Source: a virus. Taken from it: DNA of 23,874 bases. Position 1 is the first letter of the stretch. Each line of letters opens with the position of its first letter. The stretch spans positions 1 to 23,874 of IMG/VR virus record IMGVR_UViG_3300042894_003217; one strand, written 5' to 3'. The notes beneath the pieces are model-generated. The model did no database searches. It saw nothing but the letters and a program-made list of their open reading frames with translations, and was not told where the DNA came from. This document shows positions 7,173 through 14,853 of this stretch, piece after piece. The position numbers were made by a program, and so were the translations under genes.

Positions 7173-7636
7173 TGGCATACCCGGCATCGACAACCGTACG
7201 AGAGTCGATCTTGTCGAACATCGACACCGTGCTCGCGGCGATCGCGACGACGCCGGCGACGTACAAGACGGTGCCGAACACGGTGCGTCGCTGGGGCGGC
7301 AACGCCTTCGAGGTGCCGACCTATCCGTGTCTGATCGTCGTGCCGCAGGGCGAGACGCACGACGACAGCCGGCTTGGCATCGTGGAGCATACGATGGATC
7401 TCCTCATCGTGTGCGGCGTCTACGATTCCGCATGGAAGACAAGTTTGCAGGATCTCGTGACGGACGTGCGCGTTGCGTTGACCACGGACTGGACTCGTGG
7501 CGGCAACGCGCTGACGACGAAGATCCTCAGCGATCAAGTCTTCGAGGCCGACCCGACGAACCCGCTGGCCGAGGCGCAAGTCACGGTGCAGGTGTTGTAT
7601 CGAACGCTGTACGGCGACCCTACCACCAAGTACTGA
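7172..7636 (+). CDS. tail terminator / tail completion protein
   Basis: A 154-residue protein starting at ATG 7172, which shares one base with the previous stop (TGATG). It has a helix-strand layout: VRESILSNIDTVLAAIATTPATYKTV, then YPCLIVVPQGE, MDLLIVCGVYDSAWKTSLQDLVTDVRVAL, and a last strand AQVTVQVLYRTLYGDPTTKY. This matches tail terminators (lambda gpU-like and tail-completion proteins), which form a hexameric ring that stops tail tube growth and joins the tail to the head. The position directly before the tail tube gene supports this. The frame extends upstream to 6851, but that part overlaps the previous gene and has no ribosome binding site. Confidence 0.83.
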   Translation: MAYPASTTVRESILSNIDTVLAAIATTPATYKTVPNTVRRWGGNAFEVPTYPCLIVVPQGETHDDSRLGIVEHTMDLLIVCGVYDSAWKTSLQDLVTDVRVALTTDWTRGGNALTTKILSDQVFEADPTNPLAEAQVTVQVLYRTLYGDPTTKY

Positions 7637-7645
7637 GAGAACTAC

Positions 7646-9136
7646 ATGGCACTGACAAGACTCCAGCAACTGTGCATCGCGGCCGAGAACGTCGAAGGCA
7701 CGGTTATCTCTTCTCCCGCGTTGTTCTCTTCTGGCAATGCCAAGTACTTGGCCATCGACCCTTCGATTACCTTTGAGGTCGAAACGTACCAACGCGATGT
7801 CGCGCGCGAGACGTTCACGCCTCTGTCGCCGTTGGCTGGCGCGTTGCTTGGCAACTGCACGTTCTCGCTCGAGATGAATGCGAAAGTCTCCTCGACGATC
7901 TCGGCGATCCCGCAGTGGGACCTGCCTCTGGTCGCCTCGGGCTTCCGGCGCGAGCGCCTGATTCGTCTGACCTTTGGCGCGGGCACGACTGCCGTAATCA
8001 ACCACGGCGCGACGATCACGTCGGGATCGGGCACTGCATTTGTCGTCGGCACCTACCTCACTGGTTCGACCTACGTTTGGTGTACCAAGGGCACCAACAA
8101 CAACCTAGGCAACGGTTCGAGCCTGACGACCGCCGCTGCAACTGTTGGTGGATCGGGTGTTGGAACTACGACCGCGGTGGTGAGCGACGCTGGCGTTGGT
8201 TACTGGCCTAGCTCGGTCGCCTTGTACACAATCACGACTACGGGTGGCATCGCGGTCGCCTTGTCCGCGAACGATGTGATCGTCGGCAACTCGACGGGCG
8301 CGATTGCAATCCTCTACTACGCTCAGTCCACGACGGGTTCCGCGGTTCCGCTGTATGTCCGAAGGATCCAAGGCACCTTCACCAGCTCGGACACCAACTG
8401 CACGGTCTATCGCGATGGAGCGGTGGTTGCGTCAACGACCATTGCTGTGTCGACGTTCATCCAGTCGTTCGACACTGCTTCGGTCAAGAACATCTCGCCG
8501 ACCGTCAGCATCGGCCTGTCCAAGGACGGCGTGCGCGAGTCGATCAAGGGCGCGCGCGGCAGCGTGTCGATCTCGGGCAACGTGGGCGAGCCTGTGCTTT
8601 TGAACTTCAACTTCCAAGGCATCAAGGACAACGTGATCGATTCGGGCAGCATCTCTGGCGTTACCTACGACGACGACACGCCGCCGGTTCTTCTTGGATC
8701 TGCGATGACGGTCGCCGACGCTGGCATTACGTCGCTGGCGAACGCCAAGAGCATGTGCGCCACGTCGTTCAACATCGACATGGCGAACGATGTGCAGTAT
8801 CGCCGCTGCATCACGGCCGCGACTGGCATCGACGGGATCTACTACAACGGTCGCAGCCCGAACGGCACGATCAATCCCGACCAGTCGCCGGAGCTCGACT
8901 TCGACTACATGAACAACTACTTCACGTCGGGAAACATGCGCCTGGACGTGACTGTTGGAAGCACGGCTCCTGACAAGTTTCGCCTTTCGGCGATCAACTC
9001 GGCCATCACATCTGTCGGCCAAGGCGATCGCAACGGATTGATCACGCGCGACATCGCGTTCGCGCTGCATTCGGGCAGCTCGAGCAGCACAAGCGGCGAC
9101 AACGAGTTCGTCATCATCTGGGACTTGAGCGTCTGA
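7646..9136 (+). CDS. major tail (tube) protein, paralogue 1
   Basis: A 496-residue protein opening MALTRLQQLCIAAENVEGT and continuing FEVETYQRDVARETFTPLSP and SFRR-type GFRRERLI. This is the start expected of tail tube subunits, which polymerise as hexameric rings around the tape measure. The middle (about residues 112-285) is a threonine/serine/glycine-rich beta stretch that differs from the neighbouring paralogue. The C-terminal 210 residues (from TVSIGLSKDGVRES to EFVIIWDLSV) are strongly conserved between the two. Its length is about twice that of lambda gpV (246 residues), so it probably carries one or more surface-exposed extra domains. A weak GAGAG precedes the ATG. The next gene, a paralogue, begins 34 bases after the stop. 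Confidence 0.86.
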   Translation: MALTRLQQLCIAAENVEGTVISSPALFSSGNAKYLAIDPSITFEVETYQRDVARETFTPLSPLAGALLGNCTFSLEMNAKVSSTISAIPQWDLPLVASGFRRERLIRLTFGAGTTAVINHGATITSGSGTAFVVGTYLTGSTYVWCTKGTNNNLGNGSSLTTAAATVGGSGVGTTTAVVSDAGVGYWPSSVALYTITTTGGIAVALSANDVIVGNSTGAIAILYYAQSTTGSAVPLYVRRIQGTFTSSDTNCTVYRDGAVVASTTIAVSTFIQSFDTASVKNISPTVSIGLSKDGVRESIKGARGSVSISGNVGEPVLLNFNFQGIKDNVIDSGSISGVTYDDDTPPVLLGSAMTVADAGITSLANAKSMCATSFNIDMANDVQYRRCITAATGIDGIYYNGRSPNGTINPDQSPELDFDYMNNYFTSGNMRLDVTVGSTAPDKFRLSAINSAITSVGQGDRNGLITRDIAFALHSGSSSSTSGDNEFVIIWDLSV

Positions 9137-9170
9137 TCCAAAAGGCCCGCGGCCAAGGACGAAAGATTCC

Positions 9171-10685
9171 ATGTCACTGACACGACTACAACAGCTTTTC
9201 ATCGCGCAAGAGCGGATCGAGGGCACTGCTTCGAGCTCGAACTTCACCGCGGCCGCCGGCAAGTATTTGGCGCTCGATCCGACGATGACCTTTGAGGTCG
9301 AGACCTATCAGCGCGACGTGGCGCGTGAATCCTTTACTCCTCTGTCGCCATTGGCCGGAGCAGTTCTCGGCACCTGCTCCTTCTCACTGGAAGCGGCGGC
9401 AAAGACGGGAACCGCTGCAACGAGCACGCGGCCTGCCTTCGACTTGCCGCTGATCGCCTGCGGGTTCCGGCGCGAACTGTGCTACCGCATCACTCTCTCG
9501 CCGGCGACCATTACTGGCGGGCCTCTGCGCCACGGCACGATCATCACGCAGACTGCCAGCGGCGCGACTCTCTATGTCGTCGGCGACTACTACACGGGCG
9601 CTCCGTACGTCTGGGCCACAAAGGGAGAGATCGGTGCAACGGCCTATCTGGCGAACTCCACCGCAGTGACAAGTGGATCGGCTTGGACCTTTACTGGCGG
9701 TTCATTCTCAAGCACTGGCACGCCAGCCGTTGATGCGGTCGGATGGTTCCCGTCTTCGGTGCAGTTGTATGCGATGACATTCGCGACCGGCAGCCCACAG
9801 ACGTTTGCGAAAGGCGTGACCATTGTCGGTCAGGGATCCGGCAATGGAGTCGCAGTTGCGTACTACAACACGGGCGGAACCACTTCTCCCACATCTTCTC
9901 AATCGGTCATCGTTCGTCGGCTTCAGGGCAGCTTTGCCATCAACGAGTCAGTCAATCTCTACGATGCGGACACCGGCGTGCTTCTTGGAACGGTGTCTCT
10001 TTCTTCCTCCGTCAGCACCGCGTTCGTCCAAGTCGGGCAAGTCGGTGCCGCGGTCACGATTGGTCTGTCCAAGGATGGCATCCGCGAGAGCATCGTAGGG
10101 GCGCGTGGCAACGTGACGATCTCTGGCAACATCGGCGAGCCGATGCTGATGAACTTTACGTTCCAAGGGATCAAGGACGCGGTCGTCGACTCTGGCGGGG
10201 TTTCTGGAATCGCATATGACGACGCGACGCCGCCGGTGTTGCTCGGCAGCACGGTCTCGATTGGCAACGATGCGATCACCAGCTTTGGCGGTCAGAAGAC
10301 TCTATGCACGTCGACCTTTACGGCCGACATGGGCAACGACATCCAGTATCGTCGTTGCATGACCGCTTCGACGGGGATCGACGGAATCTACTACAACGGC
10401 CGCACGCCGACTTTGGCGATCGATCCCGAGTTGACTCAGGAAGTCAACTTCGACCTCATGGCAAGCTACTTCGCGGCGAATCGCGTGCGCATGGACGTTG
10501 TCGCTGGCGTGACGGCGCCGAGCAAGTTCCGGCTCAACTTCCCTTCGATGGCCGTGCAGTCGATTGGCCAAGGCGATCGAAACGGTCTTATCGTTCGAGA
10601 TACGAGCTTTGCTCTGCACTCAGGTAGTTCGTCCAGCGTATCGGGAGACAACGAGTTCGCGATCATCTGGGACATCGGCGTCTGA
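9171..10685 (+). CDS. major tail (tube) protein, paralogue 2
   Basis: A 504-residue protein that aligns end to end with the preceding gene. The start reads MSLTRLQQLFIAQERIEGT, followed by FEVETYQRDVARESFTPLSP and a GFRRE block. The C-terminal block from residue 294 (AVTIGLSKDGIRES) to FAIIWDIGV aligns without gaps, with well over half its residues identical by eye. The middle (about 115-293) is of similar length but largely different sequence. At DNA level even conserved blocks differ at many third positions, so the duplication is old. AAGGA at 9155-9159 serves as the ribosome binding site. The stop is followed 24 bases later by a terminator hairpin, so the two tube genes end a transcription segment. 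It could be a second tube subunit, an adaptor ring or a host-variant copy. Confidence 0.86.
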   Translation: MSLTRLQQLFIAQERIEGTASSSNFTAAAGKYLALDPTMTFEVETYQRDVARESFTPLSPLAGAVLGTCSFSLEAAAKTGTAATSTRPAFDLPLIACGFRRELCYRITLSPATITGGPLRHGTIITQTASGATLYVVGDYYTGAPYVWATKGEIGATAYLANSTAVTSGSAWTFTGGSFSSTGTPAVDAVGWFPSSVQLYAMTFATGSPQTFAKGVTIVGQGSGNGVAVAYYNTGGTTSPTSSQSVIVRRLQGSFAINESVNLYDADTGVLLGTVSLSSSVSTAFVQVGQVGAAVTIGLSKDGIRESIVGARGNVTISGNIGEPMLMNFTFQGIKDAVVDSGGVSGIAYDDATPPVLLGSTVSIGNDAITSFGGQKTLCTSTFTADMGNDIQYRRCMTASTGIDGIYYNGRTPTLAIDPELTQEVNFDLMASYFAANRVRMDVVAGVTAPSKFRLNFPSMAVQSIGQGDRNGLIVRDTSFALHSGSSSSVSGDNEFAIIWDIGV

Positions 10686-10688
10686 CAG

Positions 10689-10709
10689 CTAGGACTTGTC
10701 CCAACCTAG
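10689..10709 (+). other. small inverted repeat before the tail-gene terminator
   Basis: CTAGG at 10689-10693 pairs with CCTAG at 10705-10709 around an 11-base loop that could itself fold. It lies between the stop codon and the main hairpin and shares bases with its flank, so the two structures may be alternatives. No function is clear. Confidence 0.3.
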
Positions 10710-10738
10710 CCACGCCGCGCCCGATCAGCGCGGCGTGG
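10710..10738 (+). terminator. intrinsic terminator-like hairpin after the tail tube genes
   Basis: Positions 10710-10720 pair perfectly with 10728-10738 (11 base pairs, GC-rich) around a 7-base CCGATCA loop. A10708-T10740 and a G-U pair can extend the stem. It is followed by TTCGTTAGG, a short T-containing tract. It ends 17 bases before the chaperone gene and probably lowers expression of the downstream tail-tip genes relative to the tube proteins. Confidence 0.75.
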
Positions 10739-10743
10739 TTCGT

Positions 10744-10764
10744 TAGGATGGCGGCATGAAGCTC
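10744..10764 (+). promoter_or_regulatory. TAGGAT-N6-ATGAAGCTC start module (copy 2)
   Basis: TAGGAT at 10744-10749, six bases (GGCGGC), then ATGAAGCTC at 10756-10764. It matches copy 1 at 4413 in motif, spacing and following codons. AGGA seven bases from ATG is a normal Shine-Dalgarno position. A -10-like role for TAGGAT in a leaderless transcript is possible but lacks a visible -35 partner. Confidence 0.5.
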
Positions 10765-11127
10765 TCCATCGATCCCCGCAAGCCGCGGGAGTATGTCTTG
10801 ACCGCCGAGCGCGAGCACGCGCCGGAGGCTCGCACCGTGTTCCTGCTGCGCTGGTTCACGGTCTACGACGAGGCCGAGCTGGCCGCGTTCACGGAGGCCG
10901 AGGGCGCGACGCAGCACGCGCGGATCATGATCGAGACCGTGCGCCGATCCCTGGTCGGATGGCGCAACCTCGAAGGGCCGGATGGTGCGATTGCGTTCAC
11001 GAAGGGCGAGGACGGCTACGCGCAACGCGAGATGATCGAGGTCTTGCCGACGGCCGTCGTGCTCGAGCTGTTCAACGCCATCGTCCGGCGCGAGAGCGTG
11101 ACGAAGGACGAAGCGGGAAAGTCCTAG
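10756..11127 (+). CDS. tail assembly chaperone, short form (lambda gpG-like)
   Basis: This 123-residue protein matches the G-type chaperone layout: a start of MKLSIDPRKPREYVL, a strand TVFLLRWFTVYDEAEL, a helix IETVRRSLVGWRNLEGPDG, and a C-terminal helix EVLPTAVVLELFNAIV, ending in DEAGKS. It lies between tail tube and tape measure genes, the conserved position for G/GT pairs. In lambda, gpG and the frameshifted gpG-T bind the tape measure and recruit tube subunits during tail assembly and are absent from the virion. The stop codon lies just two codons past a slippery heptamer at 11115-11121, so a fraction of ribosomes would continue into the -1 frame. The start follows the second TAGGAT module. 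Confidence 0.9.
   Translation: MKLSIDPRKPREYVLTAEREHAPEARTVFLLRWFTVYDEAELAAFTEAEGATQHARIMIETVRRSLVGWRNLEGPDGAIAFTKGEDGYAQREMIEVLPTAVVLELFNAIVRRESVTKDEAGKS
11115..11121 (+). promoter_or_regulatory. -1 programmed frameshift slippery site G GGA AAG
   Basis: GGGAAAG is read in the G frame as G GGA AAG, the same heptamer and phase as in lambda G/T. Slippage back by one base reads GGG AAA and then GTC CTA, entering the open T frame. The zero-frame stop TAG follows at 11125-11127. A potential GC stem (11127-11131 with 11139-11143, loop of seven) begins five bases past the heptamer, a workable distance for a stimulatory structure. Confidence 0.85.
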
Positions 11128-11537
11128 CCGCCGTCCACGCGGCCTTCGGCGAACAGCCTGCCAAGTGTCCGAAGTGCAGGACGCCGGCGCTGCGTGAACG
11201 GTGGGGCTGCGACAAGCCGAGCACGAGCGCCGTATACGGCCGAACGTGCGCGTCGTGCTTTGGCCTAGACTTGGAATGTCAGGAGTGCGAAGGCCGCGGG
11301 CAGGTTCAGCGGGATCGGTGCCCGTCGAGCGACGCCGGCGATCTCGGACGCTTGGTGCTTCGCGCGTGGTCGAACGTGCAGCGTGGCGTGATGCCCGTGT
11401 CCGGCGGCTACAGCGAGCAGCCAGCGAAGCTGATGCGGCTGGTCGATATGGCGGCGAGCGAGCGCGGAAAGTTGATGGAGGCCGAGCAGAGGGCGGCGGA
11501 GTCGAGGAGCAAGGCACAGCATGGCAAACGACGCTGA
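11121..11537 (+). CDS. T part of the frameshifted tail assembly chaperone (gpG-T-like)
   Basis: This is the 138-residue -1 frame extension made by slippage at 11115-11121, giving a fusion of about 260 residues that begins at 10756. No plausible independent start or ribosome binding site exists near its beginning, which supports the frameshift route. The first half has eight cysteines at fusion residues 138, 141, 152, 165, 168, 175, 178 and 189: CPKC, a lone C, CASC, CQECEGRG and RC. The block C175-C178 matches the DnaJ CxxCxGxG zinc motif. The second half, GDLGRLVLRAWSNVQRG, then GGYSEQPAKLMRLVDM, resembles T-type chaperone ends. The stop at 11535-11537 overlaps the start of the tape measure gene by 17 bases. 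In lambda the T part binds the tube subunit. Zinc binding here is inferred. Confidence 0.8.
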   Translation, partial: VLAAVHAAFGEQPAKCPKCRTPALRERWGCDKPSTSAVYGRTCASCFGLDLECQECEGRGQVQRDRCPSSDAGDLGRLVLRAWSNVQRGVMPVSGGYSEQPAKLMRLVDMAASERGKLMEAEQRAAESRSKAQHGKRR

Positions 11538-14500
11538 ACTGAAGATCCAAGCACAGCTCGACGACAAGCTGACCGATCAGATTCGGCGGCTTGTCGGCGA
11601 GGTGCAGGGGCTTTCGACCGAGGCCAAGAAGGCTTTCGACTCGTTGGCGAAGTCCGCTGACAACGCGGCCGGTGCGGCGGGCAAGGCCGGCGACGCGCTC
11701 GACGACGTGGGCAAGAAGTCGCAGACCGCCGGCGATCAGGTCAAGAAGTTGGGCGACGAAGGCGCGAAGACTGGCGAGGGTCTTGGAGAGTCGTTCAAGA
11801 AGGCCGCGCTTCAGATCGTCTCGGTCAGCACGGCCGTCACGGTCTTGACGCAAAAGATCAAGGAGTTCCTGACAACATCGACCGAGGTGGAGGTCATCAA
11901 CGCGCGGATCCAAGCCAGCTTGGGTTCGAACGCCGCTGGCTTCGAGAAGGTCGAGCGTCAACTCACGACCTTGGCCTTGCAGTTCAAGAACTTCGTCACC
12001 GAGCAGGAGGTGGCTTCGGCCGCGCAGGTACTGCTCCAGAAGAGGTTCGCCACGACCGCGGACGTCGTGCAGAAGGTCACGGACGCGGCCACGTTTGCGC
12101 GCGTCCAAAACATCACGCTCGCGGAGTCGGTGAACCTGCTGACGAACGTGAACGACGCGTTCGCGGACGCCAGCAACAACTCGGTCGACATCTTCTCGAA
12201 GCTGCGGCTGGTGTCGAAGGAGACGTCATCCGATTTCCGAATCTTGTCGACCGGCTTCGATCGCATCGGGGACAGCGCGATCGCCTTGGGCGTGCGCCTC
12301 GAAGACGTGCTGGCTGCGTTCACGGTGCTGCGTCAGGCCGGCCAGACCGAGGCGGAGTCGCTGCGTGGCTTGGATGCCGTGCTCAAGGGTCTGCGTGCTT
12401 CGAGTTCGGACATCGAGGCGCGCTTCAAGGACGTCGGCCGTACGTTCGATGCCCAGACCTTGTCGGTCGATGGCTTGTCTACGACGCTTGGCACGCTGGT
12501 CGAGTCCATCCGAATCAGCGGCGGCGACGTGCAGGCCGAGCTGCGCAAGATCTTTGGAAGCCAAGACGTCGTCAACACCGCCGTCGCTCTTGGCGTAACT
12601 CGCGCCGATCAGTATGACCGCGCGCTTGCTGGCTTGTCCGGCGCGGCCAAGGATTACAACAAGGATCTGGCGATCATCGGTCGAACTCAAGAGAGCACAT
12701 CGCGAGCCTTCTTCGAGTTCTTCGACGTGATCGACAACGCGCGGAACACTCAGCGTCAACTGAGTGGAGAGACCGGCCAACTCAATCTGGCTTATCAGAA
12801 CTACGCTCGCGCTGCCTCTCAAGCCGGCATCGCCACGACGGAGGGTATCGTCTCGGCGCAGGAGCGTGCGAGACTGCTGCTGTCCGAGCTTGAAAAGCAA
12901 GTGACCGGCACGTCCAAGGTCGTCGTGCAGGCCACGCCAGAGATCGAGTCCTTCTATCGAGCGTTGTCCGGCGAATCGCAGGACGCCGAGCTGGAGAAGA
13001 TCAAGAAGTTCGCCGACGAACTGCGAAAGGAAGCTGCCAAGTTCAAGGAACTCGGCTTGCCTGAGTTCAGCGGGAAGAACCTGACCAAGGTGCTCGAGCA
13101 GATCGCCGCGACCGAGAAACGCCTGACCGTGGAGGTGTTCGCGCGTCGCGAAGAAGAGTTCCAAAAGTCGCTACGCGCCGAGTTGGCAAGGAGGATCGAG
13201 GCCGAGCAGGCCGAGGCCGCGCGCGTCGAGGCGGCGCAAGCAAGGCTGGCGAGCGTGCGCCTGAAAGCATCCGAGGCCGTCTCGGACTTCATCTCGCAGG
13301 GCGCAGATCAGCAGGCATCGGCGTTCGACAAGTTGGACACGAAGATCGCGTCGACGATCTCGCGACTGGAAGAAATCCGCAGCGAGCGTGCCAAGCTCGG
13401 CGAGTTCACTGCGGCCGACGCGGCCTACTTCGACGAACTCGAGGCGCGCGTGCTCGCAGTCGGAGAGCAGGTCCGGGCGTCGCTCAAGACGCAGCAGTCG
13501 CAGGAGATCCAAGAGTTCTTCGCCCAAGCGTTCGACCAGATTCGGATCGCCGGCACGGAGTCCCTCGATGCGGTGAATCAGGAGTTCGCGCGTCTTGCAG
13601 TCCAGTCGCAGCAGGCCGGCGCGGAATCGAGCAGGGCCTTCCTCGAGCAGGCACGCGCGCTCGGCATCTCGAGCGAGGCGGCGGCGGACTTGAATGCACG
13701 CCTGCGAGAAATCGAGGCAACGGCGCTCGAGGTTCAGCAGATCGAGCTTCTGCTTACGGCTTCCCTGCAAGTCGAAGGAGTCGGGGAACAGGATCTGTTG
13801 GCCGGCTTGCGCGCGCAACTTGCGCCGCTCTCCGAGGAGCTGAACGAACTCCTGGTCTTGCGTGGTGATCGCATCCTCTCGGACTCTGACGTGTCGGACA
13901 TCGACGCGCGCATCGCACAAGTCCGCGCGAGCGCGCGTGAATTGTCGCAGGAGGCGTTCCGCACTGGCGAGGCGTTCGACGCTGGCTTCGGCGACGGAAT
14001 TGCCTCTGCGATCGACAAGGCGACGAACAAGTTCCAGCAGGGCGTGGATCTCGCGAACAGCTTCTTCAACACGCTCGGCAACAGCTTCGCGACGTTGTTC
14101 AACGACATCGTCCTTGGGACGAAGGATGCGTCGGATGCCATCAAGGACTTCGTGAAGAACTTCATCGCCGGCATCGTGCAGGCCATCAACCAGTTGATCG
14201 CCTTCGAGATCGCGGCCTCGATCCTTCGCGGTCTTGGCTTCGCATCTGGTGCCGCAGGAGCAGCGGGAGGAGCACCAGTGCCGGCCGGCGAGAAGGGCGG
14301 CGTGATGCCCGGCAACATGCTCGGCAGCACGGGAGCCGACGTGTCACGCTCGAACCTCAAGCCGATGGGCGGGGCCTCCTTCTTCGCCGACGGCGGCGTG
14401 ATGCAAGGCGAGATGGAGAAGCCGAAGAAGGCCAAGCTCCCGGCATTCTTCGCCGACGGCGGGATCATGGCGGGCACCATGCTCGCGGCCGCGTCCGGCT

Positions 14501-14853
14501 TGCCGATGCGGGCTTACGCCAAGGGCGGCGTGACCACGGAACCGCAGGTCGCGGTGTTCGGAGAGGGGCCCGGCGCGGAAGCCTTCGTGCCGCTTCCCGG
14601 CCCGAACCGTGGCATCCCGGTCGAGTTCCAGAACACGCCGTCGAGCATGTCGAGCAGTGGCTCGGCCGGCGCGTCGGCTCCGACCTACAACATCGTGGTC
14701 GAGTACAACCCCAGCATCCAAGCCCTCGACGGTCAATCGACGCGCGAAGTGCTGTTACGTGAAGCGCGTATCATCGGGGACATCGTGGCGAGCGAGATCG
14801 CTACTGGCGCGAACCGCGGCCTCAAGGAGAGCGTGCGCGCGACGAGGAGCTGA
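11521..14853 (+). CDS. tail tape measure protein
   Basis: A 1110-residue protein. The N-terminus is alanine-rich and helical. Residues 120-290 resemble a phage minor tail / TMP core (FEKVERQLTTLAL, EVASAAQVLLQKRF, NLLTNVNDAFADAS, LRQAGQTEAESLRGLDAVL). Long charged coiled coil follows (about 490-830). A hydrophobic segment lies near 877-910 (FVKNFIAGIVQAINQLIAFE). The glycine-rich end repeats FFADGGVMQGEM / FFADGGIMAGTM and has the family's FGEGPGAEAFVPLPG near residue 1015. Tape measure proteins set tail length, fill the tube lumen and help DNA enter the cell. Using the usual rule of about 1.5 angstrom per residue, the tail would be roughly 165 nm or a little shorter. It follows the G-T chaperone, and its stop shares one base with the next start (TGATG). 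Confidence 0.94.
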   Translation: MANDAELKIQAQLDDKLTDQIRRLVGEVQGLSTEAKKAFDSLAKSADNAAGAAGKAGDALDDVGKKSQTAGDQVKKLGDEGAKTGEGLGESFKKAALQIVSVSTAVTVLTQKIKEFLTTSTEVEVINARIQASLGSNAAGFEKVERQLTTLALQFKNFVTEQEVASAAQVLLQKRFATTADVVQKVTDAATFARVQNITLAESVNLLTNVNDAFADASNNSVDIFSKLRLVSKETSSDFRILSTGFDRIGDSAIALGVRLEDVLAAFTVLRQAGQTEAESLRGLDAVLKGLRASSSDIEARFKDVGRTFDAQTLSVDGLSTTLGTLVESIRISGGDVQAELRKIFGSQDVVNTAVALGVTRADQYDRALAGLSGAAKDYNKDLAIIGRTQESTSRAFFEFFDVIDNARNTQRQLSGETGQLNLAYQNYARAASQAGIATTEGIVSAQERARLLLSELEKQVTGTSKVVVQATPEIESFYRALSGESQDAELEKIKKFADELRKEAAKFKELGLPEFSGKNLTKVLEQIAATEKRLTVEVFARREEEFQKSLRAELARRIEAEQAEAARVEAAQARLASVRLKASEAVSDFISQGADQQASAFDKLDTKIASTISRLEEIRSERAKLGEFTAADAAYFDELEARVLAVGEQVRASLKTQQSQEIQEFFAQAFDQIRIAGTESLDAVNQEFARLAVQSQQAGAESSRAFLEQARALGISSEAAADLNARLREIEATALEVQQIELLLTASLQVEGVGEQDLLAGLRAQLAPLSEELNELLVLRGDRILSDSDVSDIDARIAQVRASARELSQEAFRTGEAFDAGFGDGIASAIDKATNKFQQGVDLANSFFNTLGNSFATLFNDIVLGTKDASDAIKDFVKNFIAGIVQAINQLIAFEIAASILRGLGFASGAAGAAGGAPVPAGEKGGVMPGNMLGSTGADVSRSNLKPMGGASFFADGGVMQGEMEKPKKAKLPAFFADGGIMAGTMLAAASGLPMRAYAKGGVTTEPQVAVFGEGPGAEAFVPLPGPNRGIPVEFQNTPSSMSSSGSAGASAPTYNIVVEYNPSIQALDGQSTREVLLREARIIGDIVASEIATGANRGLKESVRATRS

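Noticed and set aside
8929-8935. A second slippery heptamer, G GGA AAC, in phase within tail tube gene 1
   Set aside because: Slippage would add only about a dozen residues before a stop at 8971-8973 and would remove the conserved C-terminus, so it is most likely chance.
9144-9154. GGCC-CGC-GGCC inverted repeat between the tail tube genes as a terminator
   Set aside because: Only four base pairs with a three-base loop and no T tract.
10663-12108. A 481-residue minus-strand frame crossing the second terminator
   Set aside because: Composition is that of an antisense shadow; it lies opposite the chaperone and tape measure genes.
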